In this document: piece after piece, positions 1 through 5,778 of the stretch
Numbering within the stretch: position 1 is the stretch's first letter
How the letters are laid out: every line of letters starts with the position of its first letter
NCBI GenBank assembly: GCA_964505765.1
Contig: CAZDJQ010000029.1
Location: 1-10,275, forward strand
DNA from: CAZDJQ01 sp964505765
GTDB lineage: Bacteria > Patescibacteriota > Microgenomatia > UBA12405 > JAHJSD01
Length of the DNA stretch: 10,275 nucleotides
Direction of reading: 5' to 3'
The notes under the pieces: generated by a model
Database searches by the model: none
What the model saw: only the letters and a program-made list of their open reading frames with translations
Told to the model about the DNA's origin: nothing
Program-made: the position numbers and the translations under genes

Positions 1-53
1 TCGCGACCTTCTCCTTGGAAGGGAGACGCTCTAGCCAACTGAGCTACTCCCGC
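1..53 (-). tRNA. tRNA-Gly(TCC), 3' end cut by window edge
   Basis: Read on the minus strand, the sequence begins with acceptor half GCGGGAG, then TA, a D arm GCTC/GAGC with loop AGTTGGCTA, an anticodon stem TCTCC/GGAGA and the loop CTTCCAA. The anticodon is therefore TCC, which reads GGA/GGG-type glycine codons. The variable region AGGTC follows, and the gene runs off the left edge at the start of the T arm, so the T loop and 3' acceptor half are not visible. It is the last visible member of a Leu-Phe-Gly tRNA array. Confidence 0.95.
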
Positions 54-63
54 ATTGGCCTGC

Positions 64-85
64 CGTGTACCCCACGTGGTACGCG
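64..85. other. Inverted repeat in the tRNA-Phe/tRNA-Gly spacer
   Basis: Bases 67-71 (GTACC) pair with 78-82 (GGTAC). On the plus strand the stem extends outward through a T-G wobble (66/83) and two G-C pairs (65/84, 64/85), leaving a 6-base loop. The centre also contains the 8-base palindrome CCACGTGG (72-79). In the tRNA transcript (minus strand) the wobble becomes an A-C mismatch, so the stem is somewhat weaker there. No T-tract follows, so it does not look like an intrinsic terminator. A role in processing of the tRNA precursor is possible but is only a guess. Confidence 0.4.
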
Positions 86-86
86 G

Positions 87-159
87 TGCCGAGGAGCAGA
101 ATTGAACTGCTATCCCAGGTTTTTCAGACCCGTGCCGTGACCACCTTGGCTACCTCGGC
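87..159 (-). tRNA. tRNA-Phe(GAA)
   Basis: The minus strand folds into a complete 73-base cloverleaf. The acceptor is GCCGAGG/CCTCGGC with discriminator A. The D arm is GCC/GGC with a long loop, and the anticodon stem is CGGGT/ACCTG around loop CTGAAAA, giving anticodon GAA (phenylalanine). The variable region is four bases (GGAT), and the T arm is AGCAG/CTGCT with loop TTCAATT, which fits the TTCRANY consensus. The base after the discriminator starts CCG, so the 3' CCA is not encoded and must be added by a CCA-adding enzyme. The D arm (GCCAAGG...) resembles those of Leu/Tyr-type tRNAs more than the usual GCTCAG form. Confidence 0.95.
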
Positions 160-171
160 TGATTTACTAAG

Positions 172-256
172 TGCCAGAGAGGGGAGTCGAACCCCTACCC
201 CGTAAAACGGGACACGCTCCTGAGGCGTGCCTGTCTGCCAATTCCAGCACTCTGGC
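172..256 (-). tRNA. tRNA-Leu(CAG)
   Basis: The minus strand gives an 85-base class-II tRNA. The acceptor is GCCAGAG/CTCTGGC with discriminator A, and the D arm starts from TGGAATTGGCAGACA. The anticodon stem is CACGC/GCGTG with loop CTCAGGA, so the anticodon is CAG and reads CTG leucine codons. A long variable arm (CCCG/CGGG stem) is present, as expected for leucine tRNAs, followed by T arm AGGGG/CCCCT with loop TTCGACT. The 3' CCA is not encoded. It is the first gene of the tRNA array and lies about 60 bases downstream of the solute-binding-protein gene. Confidence 0.96.
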
Positions 257-294
257 TCAATGCAAACAGTAGTTTGAGTTTACCAAAATTGCGA

Positions 295-300
295 ATTATA
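295..300 (-). promoter_or_regulatory. Probable -10 box of the tRNA array promoter
   Basis: On the minus strand a perfect TATAAT lies about 40 bases upstream of the tRNA-Leu 5' end, in the 59-base gap after the solute-binding-protein stop codon. Transcription would start near 288, leaving a short 5' leader to be trimmed by RNase P. The upstream bases read TTGCC, close to but not a proper extended -10. No good -35 is seen at 16-18 bases, so the call rests mainly on the hexamer and its position. Confidence 0.5.
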
Positions 301-315
301 GGCAAGCCAAAAGGG

Positions 316-1650
316 TTAGTTCCTTTCCAGGGTATAACTGGTTGGATAGTAAAGAAAAATAGCGGGTAATTCCTCTGAAATTGCTTTTTGAAATTCCTGA
401 TAGATCTCAGTTCTTTCTTGAAGATCATTAGTCTTTCTCCCTCGTTCCAATAAGTTATCGATTCTTTCGTTTTTAATCCCGGTGATATTTCCGGGTTGAG
501 TGGAATGCCAAAAATAGTATTGATCTGGATCGTTAGGGATAACCCCGTGTCCTAAGAAAAATTCAAACTCATTTTCGTTGGGCAAAAACCGAGTTACTTT
601 TATTTGAATTTTCAAATTTAGCTCTTTTTCCCAATTGCTTTTTATTGCTTCGGCGTCATCTAAAAGTTCTGGTAAAGTATGAAGGATAAATGTATTGTTT
701 TCAATTCCTTCAAAGTCTTCTAATAGGTTTTTGGCGTGCTTGGCATCATAGTCATAAGGTTTTACGTTTCTTTCGTAGGCCCAGGAGTTGGGAGCAATTG
801 GACTTACTGCCCGATCTTTAGAAGGTTTTTTTTCTATGGCATAAGCAAGTGATTGTCTGAATTTTTTTTCGGATAAAATGTCTTTTCTGGTATTTATAAA
901 GACAGCTGCATATTTTTCCGGGGTGTTCTGGCCGGTTTTAATAGTAATATTTGGCCAATTTTTTATTCGGTCAATATTGGTCACTTTCCAAGCGGTGTTA
1001 ATTTCACCGAGTTTAAACGCGGTTAGTAAATCATCTTCATGGGGGTAAAAATAAAAGCGCATTTTTTGTTTTTGATTGTCAGCTTTTTTAAGTAATAAAG
1101 AACTTATTGATCCTCCTGTCGTTCTAATTTGGTCAATTTTGTAAGTTCCCAAACCAATGTTGTCCTTTTTATAAAGAGGTTTGCTTAACAGAGTTGGTAA
1201 TGGCGCAAAAGGAGATTCTAGCTGGAACTTAACCCCGTTTTTTATCGGAATAATTTCGATTCCTTCTATTTGGTAATTAATTTCTTCCGGTCTTAAGGGA
1301 CTATTATCCTGCCATTTTAAGGAATCTTCTAAAGTGAAAACATACTCTAGTCCATTGTTTTGAATCCCCCAGTTTTTAACTATTGGGGAGCTGGTAGCCG
1401 TTCCGTTGGGAAGAATTTCCGTTAACCCGTGACTTATGTGTTTGGATACTTCCGGAGGGAGATTTGTGAGTTGGTAATTTCCAACCAAGCCAATTCTGGG
1501 TGTGGCCGGGAAAAATTTTTGGGATATTTTTACAAAATTAGAAGCAAAATAAAAAAGTAATCCTCCAGAAACAGCGCTGAGGACAATAATATACCAATAC
1601 CGTTTAAATGATTTAATTATGATTTGCGACCAAATTCTTAATTTTTTCAT
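316..1650 (-). CDS. Membrane-anchored ABC transporter substrate-binding protein, family 5 (peptide/nickel type)
   Basis: This is probably an extracytoplasmic receptor that captures peptides or similar solutes for an ABC importer. The sequence resembles the SBP_bac_5 (OppA/DppA) family: GLGTYKI near residues 166-172 matches the family's G-x-G-x-Y element. FINTRKDILSEKKFRQSLAYAI (251-272) is the typical lobe-II stretch before the second hinge, and the C-terminal EIYQEFQKAISEELPAIFLY segment is also characteristic. At 444 aa it is shorter than the roughly 530-600 aa of classical members. Residues 18-40 form one hydrophobic helix after a basic N-terminus. There is no cysteine lipobox, so it appears to be tethered by a transmembrane anchor rather than a lipid. 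I chose the ATG at 1650, one base after the secG stop; an upstream ATG at 1701 would lie inside secG and has an unlikely N-terminus. It ends the operon. No permease or ATPase gene is in the window, so the substrate is unknown. Confidence 0.85.
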   Translation of the reverse strand: MKKLRIWSQIIIKSFKRYWYIIVLSAVSGGLLFYFASNFVKISQKFFPATPRIGLVGNYQLTNLPPEVSKHISHGLTEILPNGTATSSPIVKNWGIQNNGLEYVFTLEDSLKWQDNSPLRPEEINYQIEGIEIIPIKNGVKFQLESPFAPLPTLLSKPLYKKDNIGLGTYKIDQIRTTGGSISSLLLKKADNQKQKMRFYFYPHEDDLLTAFKLGEINTAWKVTNIDRIKNWPNITIKTGQNTPEKYAAVFINTRKDILSEKKFRQSLAYAIEKKPSKDRAVSPIAPNSWAYERNVKPYDYDAKHAKNLLEDFEGIENNTFILHTLPELLDDAEAIKSNWEKELNLKIQIKVTRFLPNENEFEFFLGHGVIPNDPDQYYFWHSTQPGNITGIKNERIDNLLERGRKTNDLQERTEIYQEFQKAISEELPAIFLYYPTSYTLERN

Positions 1651-1651
1651 T

Positions 1652-1864
1652 TTATACAAAAATTTGCCATAAAGATAAGCCAATGAAAAGGGCAGCGGCA
1701 ATGAAGGTAGTGATAAAAGTAAGTTTTTCTATTCCTCGCCTGGTAAACTTCGGTCGAATAAGTGAAACACTTTGTTGGCTGTTTTCCGGTGAGGTTTGTA
1801 GTAATATCAATCCGCTTAGAATTAAGGATATTAATATTTGAATGACTAGAAAATATGTTTTCAT
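1652..1864 (-). CDS. secG: Preprotein translocase subunit SecG
   Basis: SecG is the small accessory subunit of the SecYEG protein-conducting channel in the cytoplasmic membrane. The 70-aa protein has the family layout: a first transmembrane helix (about residues 4-23) ending in ILLQ, a short cytoplasmic loop, the conserved TRRGIEKLTF motif (41-50), and a second helix (about 51-68). The glycine-rich loop of many SecG proteins is replaced here by a polar stretch containing SPENSQQ. Its ATG overlaps the upstream stop as ATGA (1861-1864), which suggests translational coupling. No Shine-Dalgarno sequence is visible. Its position just before a solute-binding protein and after an exported transglutaminase-fold protein fits an envelope and secretion operon. 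Confidence 0.9.
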   Translation of the reverse strand: MKTYFLVIQILISLILSGLILLQTSPENSQQSVSLIRPKFTRRGIEKLTFITTFIAAALFIGLSLWQIFV

Positions 1865-2262
1865 TTTAGTAATTGACTTAAAATTGACATTATTAAATTA
1901 AAAAATAAAGCAACGATGATATAGCTGATAATTAAATTAAAATTATGTGATGGAAAAACAATTTCATTCCAGTTTAATCCGGGAAAGGTATATCGAGTGA
2001 GGCTGAATCCCTCAATCAAAGTGGTCGCAACAAATAATCCTAAAACGTTGATAATCCATCTTAAAGTGCCCAGAGTCAGTAAATTGATTGGTAACAAAAG
2101 TATTTTCGCAATTGGTTTAAGAAAGAGTTCAAAAATAGTTAAGGCTGCGCCAGCCAATAGCAAAGTCTGCCAGGCCGTTTCAAACTGGATATTCCCAAGA
2201 ACAATTTCCGTTATTTTAAGAGAAATTGTAATAATTAAAAATGTTTTTAATAATTTCTTCAT
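1861..2262 (-). CDS. Phage-holin-4/YvlD family small membrane protein
   Basis: This 133-aa, very hydrophobic protein has about four predicted membrane segments (roughly residues 4-22, 32-50, 64-86 and 107-129). The element LKPIAKILLLPINLLTLG (48-65) is the signature of the family annotated as 'phage holin family protein', which includes Bacillus YvlD. Despite the family name, chromosomal members are widespread and most have no demonstrated lytic role; the function here is unknown. No endolysin or phage genes are nearby. The start overlaps the transglutaminase stop as ATGA (2259-2262), and the stop overlaps the secG start in the same way, so all three are likely to be co-translated. Confidence 0.82.
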   Translation of the reverse strand: MKKLLKTFLIITISLKITEIVLGNIQFETAWQTLLLAGAALTIFELFLKPIAKILLLPINLLTLGTLRWIINVLGLFVATTLIEGFSLTRYTFPGLNWNEIVFPSHNFNLIISYIIVALFFNLIMSILSQLLK

Positions 2263-4022
2263 CTCTTTAGTAGGTTAGCAAAAACACGCTTAATTTGCAA
2301 TTTGAGAGAACCTATTGGGTTGTTGTTCCCCCACTCCAGCTGGTATTTTTCTTGGTTGATTTCAATCTCGTATTTGGGGCTGGTAAATATTTTTTGCCAA
2401 AATTTAGGGGAAGTTACTTCAATTTCAGTTTCTCCATATGGAGGAAGAGAGTCAACCGTAATCTTTTCCTGATTGCTTCCGGACCAGCCTGATAATTTTA
2501 TATTCAGCTGGTTTACGGCGGCTAAACTAGTATTTTTTACCTTAATAATAGGGTTTGATGGGTTTTGAACGAGTTCGGGGGTGATTTTAAGTTCTGGTGA
2601 CGGCAGAATATCGGTAGCAAAGTCGACATTAACATTTTTTTGAGAATTATCAGTTTTATAAAATCCGGGTGGATTAGGGTTAATACTGCTTTGACCATGA
2701 GTGACAAATACAAAATGGCCTAAATCAAAGCCTTTTATAAAATCAAGTCCGCCGGTGGTTTTGGTCCAGGTCGGGTCAACCGGTATCCAGCGGTTCTCAT
2801 TTTTATCCCAATATTCTGCCCAGGAGTGTAATACGTCATTGTCAGCGCTAAGGCTAACAATTTCTTTGTTATTAGTAAAAGCAAAACCTTGTAATTCTCG
2901 AGCCGGGATTCCCTTAGCTCTTGCTAAAGTAACAAATAAGTCGCTGAACTCGGTGCACACACCAGATTGTGATTGATAGGCAGCTAGCGCCCCTTTTCTT
3001 TTGGTATTTCCTAGCGTTTCATAATCGTAATCTAAGTGATTAACGACAAAATTATAAATCTCTGTGACATTGTTGAATTCGGTGGCTAGATTTTGGAATA
3101 TAGAGTTTTTAACCGGCCAAAACTGGTCTTCTTCTAAATAAATAGAAAAATCAGTTTGATCGGTTTTTATTGTTTTTTGGGGATCAGCATAAATTTTGGC
3201 CTGCCCAGTAATCAGAATATTTTTAGCTTCATTTGGTAAAAGTGAATATATCGCCAGCCAATTATTATCCTTATCTTTAATTATTTTTTGGGGTTCGGGA
3301 GAAATTTGGCTTAAGACAACGGTTTGGTAGTTGGTATTGTGGGGCAGTGGTATTTTTTCTTCGCTTGGATTAATCGCACTTGTGTTTTGTAGAAAATATT
3401 TTAATTCAAAGTCAAAAAGTTGAAATTTGCCGAATATTAGGCTGATTGATTTATCGTCTAATTGGCTTTTCAAAAAAGTCAGGATTTGGGTTTCTTTTTG
3501 TTCAGTTTTATAAGGGTTGATTGAGCTGTAAGCCAAACTGCCAAAATTAGCTGGAACTTCTATTATTAATTCTAGGTCGTTGATTTCTTCAAAATTTGAT
3601 AAAGACGGAATATTTAAATGCCAAATTTGTCCTTGTTTTTTAGCTAGTTGGGGAATTTCATAACTGACATTAAAAAATAACTTTTCGTTTTTGCCGACTG
3701 ATTTGTCATTAAATTGTAATTTAATTAGAGTATTTTCAGCTTTCCGTTCAACATCTTGGATAATGCTTCCCTGGCTGTCTTCAGCCTGAATTTTTTTAAC
3801 CTCGTTGCCGCTAATTTCTAAATAATAGCTTTTGGGGTAGATGTTGGAAAAATTGTTTTTTAAGCTAATTTCCTGATTAACCTTAGCGTCTCCGCGTGGG
3901 CCAATGTGATAGGTGATTTTATAATTAGACGTAAATTCCAGGCTGGCGAAGACAGGTTTTGCCGGCAGAATTAATCCAATTAAAAACAAGCAGAATAAAT
4001 TTGATAAAATATTTTTAAGCAT
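2259..4022 (-). CDS. Secreted transglutaminase-like domain protein
   Basis: This 587-aa exported protein begins with a signal peptide: Lys3, then a hydrophobic core over about residues 8-21, with likely cleavage after AKPVFA (residues 21-26). A long beta-rich region (about 30-290) follows, with no motif that I recognise. The transglutaminase core spans about 310-425 and carries the papain-like triad: Cys356 in SGVCTEFS, His399 in LHSWAEYW, and Asp416 in WIPVDPTW. All three residues are intact, so it could be an active peptidase or acyltransferase on cell-surface material. A C-terminal domain (about 475-570) looks like an immunoglobulin/CARDB-type fold, and the protein ends in a basic tail without a membrane anchor. 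It is the first gene of the operon with the holin-family protein, SecG and the solute-binding protein. Its substrate cannot be told from sequence. No Shine-Dalgarno is visible before the ATG. Confidence 0.88.
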   Translation of the reverse strand: MLKNILSNLFCLFLIGLILPAKPVFASLEFTSNYKITYHIGPRGDAKVNQEISLKNNFSNIYPKSYYLEISGNEVKKIQAEDSQGSIIQDVERKAENTLIKLQFNDKSVGKNEKLFFNVSYEIPQLAKKQGQIWHLNIPSLSNFEEINDLELIIEVPANFGSLAYSSINPYKTEQKETQILTFLKSQLDDKSISLIFGKFQLFDFELKYFLQNTSAINPSEEKIPLPHNTNYQTVVLSQISPEPQKIIKDKDNNWLAIYSLLPNEAKNILITGQAKIYADPQKTIKTDQTDFSIYLEEDQFWPVKNSIFQNLATEFNNVTEIYNFVVNHLDYDYETLGNTKRKGALAAYQSQSGVCTEFSDLFVTLARAKGIPARELQGFAFTNNKEIVSLSADNDVLHSWAEYWDKNENRWIPVDPTWTKTTGGLDFIKGFDLGHFVFVTHGQSSINPNPPGFYKTDNSQKNVNVDFATDILPSPELKITPELVQNPSNPIIKVKNTSLAAVNQLNIKLSGWSGSNQEKITVDSLPPYGETEIEVTSPKFWQKIFTSPKYEIEINQEKYQLEWGNNNPIGSLKLQIKRVFANLLKR

Positions 4023-4033
4023 ATTTATGGTTC

Positions 4034-4041
4034 ATTATACA
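4034..4041. promoter_or_regulatory. Overlapping divergent -10 boxes between the transglutaminase gene and rsmI
   Basis: On the minus strand bases 4039-4034 read a perfect TATAAT, preceded by TG. The start codon at 4022 lies only 11 bases beyond it, so the transcript would have a leader of roughly five bases, meaning nearly leaderless. On the plus strand bases 4036-4041 read TATACA, 12 bases before the preferred rsmI ATG at 4054, which would also give a very short leader. No good -35 was found for either direction. The two core elements share bases, so the two directions may compete. The hexamers are seen directly; promoter function is inferred. Confidence 0.5.
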
Positions 4042-4053
4042 AAACAAACACAA

Positions 4054-4737
4054 ATGAGGCTAGGAAAACTTTATTTGATCACCACCCCGATAGGGAACCT
4101 TGGCGATATCAGTTACCGAGTGGAAAAAACTTTGAAGGAAGTTCCTATCATTCTGGCTGAAGATACTAGGAAGATCCAAAATTTACTAAACCATCTAAAA
4201 ATAAAGGATAAAAAATTAATTTCTTATTTTGAAGGGAATCATTGGGAGCGTATTCCCAGAGCAATTAAATCCTTAAAACAAGGGAAAAACATCGGCTTAG
4301 TTACTGATGCGGGAGCGCCTTTAATAGCTGATCCGGGTTATCAATTAGTCAAGTCTGTTCTTAATCAGGGGCTTAGTGTTGTTCCGATTCCTGGTCCAAG
4401 TGCAGTAATTACTGCTTTAATGGGAGCCGGTCTGCCTTGTGACAAGTTCTCTTTTCTCGGCTATCTCCCCAAGAAAAATTCAAAAAAATCGAAGTTATTT
4501 AAAACCTTAAAGCGAGAATCTTTAATAAAAACGATTGTTTTTTATGACAGCCCGGAAAGACTCTTACCGACATTAAAGCTGCTTAAAACTGAACTGGGAG
4601 ATTTTAAAATTTCAATTTGCCGAGAAATGACTAAAAAATATGAAGAATTTATTCGGGGTGATATAAGCCAAGTAATTAAAGAGCTGGAGAAAAAAGAGAT
4701 AAAGGGAGAAATTACCGTTGTTGTCTATTTAGATTAA
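4054..4737 (+). CDS. rsmI: 16S rRNA (cytidine-1402-2'-O)-methyltransferase RsmI
   Basis: RsmI uses S-adenosylmethionine to 2'-O-methylate C1402 in the decoding centre of 16S rRNA. The tetrapyrrole-methylase-type fold is clear. The N-terminus is GKLYLITTPIGNLGD (residues 4-18), followed by AEDTR (36-40), VTDAGAPLIADPG (83-95, the SAM-binding SDAGTPLISDPG equivalent), PIPGPSA (111-117), FYDSPERL (163-170) and REMTKKYEEF (190-199). At 227 aa it is the catalytic domain without the C-terminal extension of longer homologues. The frame is open to an ATG at 4027, but I prefer the ATG at 4054. Family members begin a few residues before the GKLYL motif, and a start at 4027 would leave almost no room from the divergent gene. 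No Shine-Dalgarno is visible. The stop region overlaps the convergent enolase gene by 9 bases. It is the only plus-strand gene here. Confidence 0.93.
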   Translation: MRLGKLYLITTPIGNLGDISYRVEKTLKEVPIILAEDTRKIQNLLNHLKIKDKKLISYFEGNHWERIPRAIKSLKQGKNIGLVTDAGAPLIADPGYQLVKSVLNQGLSVVPIPGPSAVITALMGAGLPCDKFSFLGYLPKKNSKKSKLFKTLKRESLIKTIVFYDSPERLLPTLKLLKTELGDFKISICREMTKKYEEFIRGDISQVIKELEKKEIKGEITVVVYLD

Positions 4738-5772
4738 CTCTAATATACGATTGTATTTAGCTATTCTTTCCCCTCGATTTGGGGCACCAAATTTGATAAA
4801 GTCGGCTTGATATCTAAGGGCAAAATCCGCGATCCAGGCATCATTTGTTTCTTGTCCCCGGTGGGAAACAATTGTCTTTAATCCAAGTTTTTTGGAAACT
4901 TTTAAGGCTTCTACCGCTTTTGTTATGGTTCCCTGCTGATTGGGTTTAATAACAACCCCATTAAAAAGCTTGTCTGCTCCGAATTTAATTTTGTCGGGAT
5001 CAGTGACTGTTATGTCATCACCGATAATTAAAGTGTTTGTTCCAAGTTCTTGAGTTTGGTTAAAAAAGGTCTGCCATTGTTGATGATTATCTTCGGGAAA
5101 CGGGTCTTCCAAACTAAAAATCGGATAAGTTTTAATAATGGTCAGCATTTCCTCGACAGTAAATGGATTTACGTTTGCGGCCACATCCAAAGCAATCTTT
5201 TTAGCTTCAAGTTCAGTTAATATCTCTAAAAGATCATTATCATTTAGCCCTTTTGGAGACATTCCCCCTTCACTTCCAACCGTATCAAGGTGATTATTTT
5301 CTTTTAAATATTGTTGGGTTTTTTTGTAAAAATCTATCCCGTTAACAAGATTTTCTGTTACAATCATAAATTCTTGTATTTTTATATTGGGATTACCGTG
5401 CTCGCCGCCTTCAAAAACAAGCATCATCATTTGAGGTTTTGTTTCTACAGTTGTTTCTTTAAGCTTAAAATATGCAGCGGAGACTGCTAATGTTGCATTG
5501 CTTCCCCACTGGTTTGCTGCTAAAATTTGATCCAGCTCTTCTTGATTTAAATCTAAATTTTTCACTTTTGGAAATATCTGATTATTTATTTCATCTAAAG
5601 CCTTTAAAATCGGACTTGTTGCTTTTTCATCCTTTCCGGTAGAAATTCCGGCTGGAACTGAAGCGCTAACTGTTTGATTATTTTGGCTAGTTAGCCGGCA
5701 TTCCACTGTCCAGTTGCCACTGGAATTAAGGATCTTTTTGGCTTTTATATTTTTAATTTTCATTTTACGCAT
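4729..5772 (-). CDS. eno: Compact, diverged enolase (phosphopyruvate hydratase)
   Basis: Enolase interconverts 2-phosphoglycerate and phosphoenolpyruvate. The protein is 347 aa against about 410-430 for usual bacterial enolases. Catalytic and metal residues are retained: the mobile loop GISTGKDE (42-49), GGEH (122-125), Glu134 in IQEFMI, the lid Glu168 in GSEGG, metal ligands Asp196, Glu222 and Asp252, the base Lys276 in VIKPNQ, SHR (303-305), and Lys327 in IKFGA. Differences: the near-universal DSRGNPTVE reads NSSGNWTVE, and the mobile loop has GIST for GAST. The segment after the loop and the stretch between the NA-LAVS helix (91-99) and the MM-GGEH region are shortened. It lies downstream of ppsA with about 6 bases between stop and start; Met4 (ATG at 5763) is an alternative start that fits the family better. 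Activity is likely but unproven, and a related enolase-superfamily role cannot be excluded. Confidence 0.85.
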   Translation of the reverse strand: MRKMKIKNIKAKKILNSSGNWTVECRLTSQNNQTVSASVPAGISTGKDEKATSPILKALDEINNQIFPKVKNLDLNQEELDQILAANQWGSNATLAVSAAYFKLKETTVETKPQMMMLVFEGGEHGNPNIKIQEFMIVTENLVNGIDFYKKTQQYLKENNHLDTVGSEGGMSPKGLNDNDLLEILTELEAKKIALDVAANVNPFTVEEMLTIIKTYPIFSLEDPFPEDNHQQWQTFFNQTQELGTNTLIIGDDITVTDPDKIKFGADKLFNGVVIKPNQQGTITKAVEALKVSKKLGLKTIVSHRGQETNDAWIADFALRYQADFIKFGAPNRGERIAKYNRILELI

Positions 5773-5778
5773 GACTAA

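Noticed and set aside
300..345. Possible intrinsic terminator after the solute-binding-protein gene (AAAGG/CCTTT stem on the minus strand)
   Set aside because: The stem is only five pairs with a seven-base loop and no T-run follows.
195..428. Minus-strand 77-codon open frame across the tRNA-Leu region and the end of the solute-binding-protein gene
   Set aside because: It overlaps a certain tRNA gene and an established CDS in another frame, and the product has no recognisable features.
1651..1701. Extended start (ATG at 1701) for the solute-binding protein
   Set aside because: It would overlap secG by about 50 bases and add a non-basic, unusual N-terminus before the natural MKK start.
1861..2262. 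Prophage or lysis cassette suggested by the holin-family hit
   Set aside because: The YvlD-type family is common on chromosomes, and no endolysin, phage structural gene or integrase is nearby.
4027..4053. Extended rsmI start at 4027
   Set aside because: It adds nine residues not seen in the family and lies only four bases from the divergent start codon; it cannot be fully excluded.
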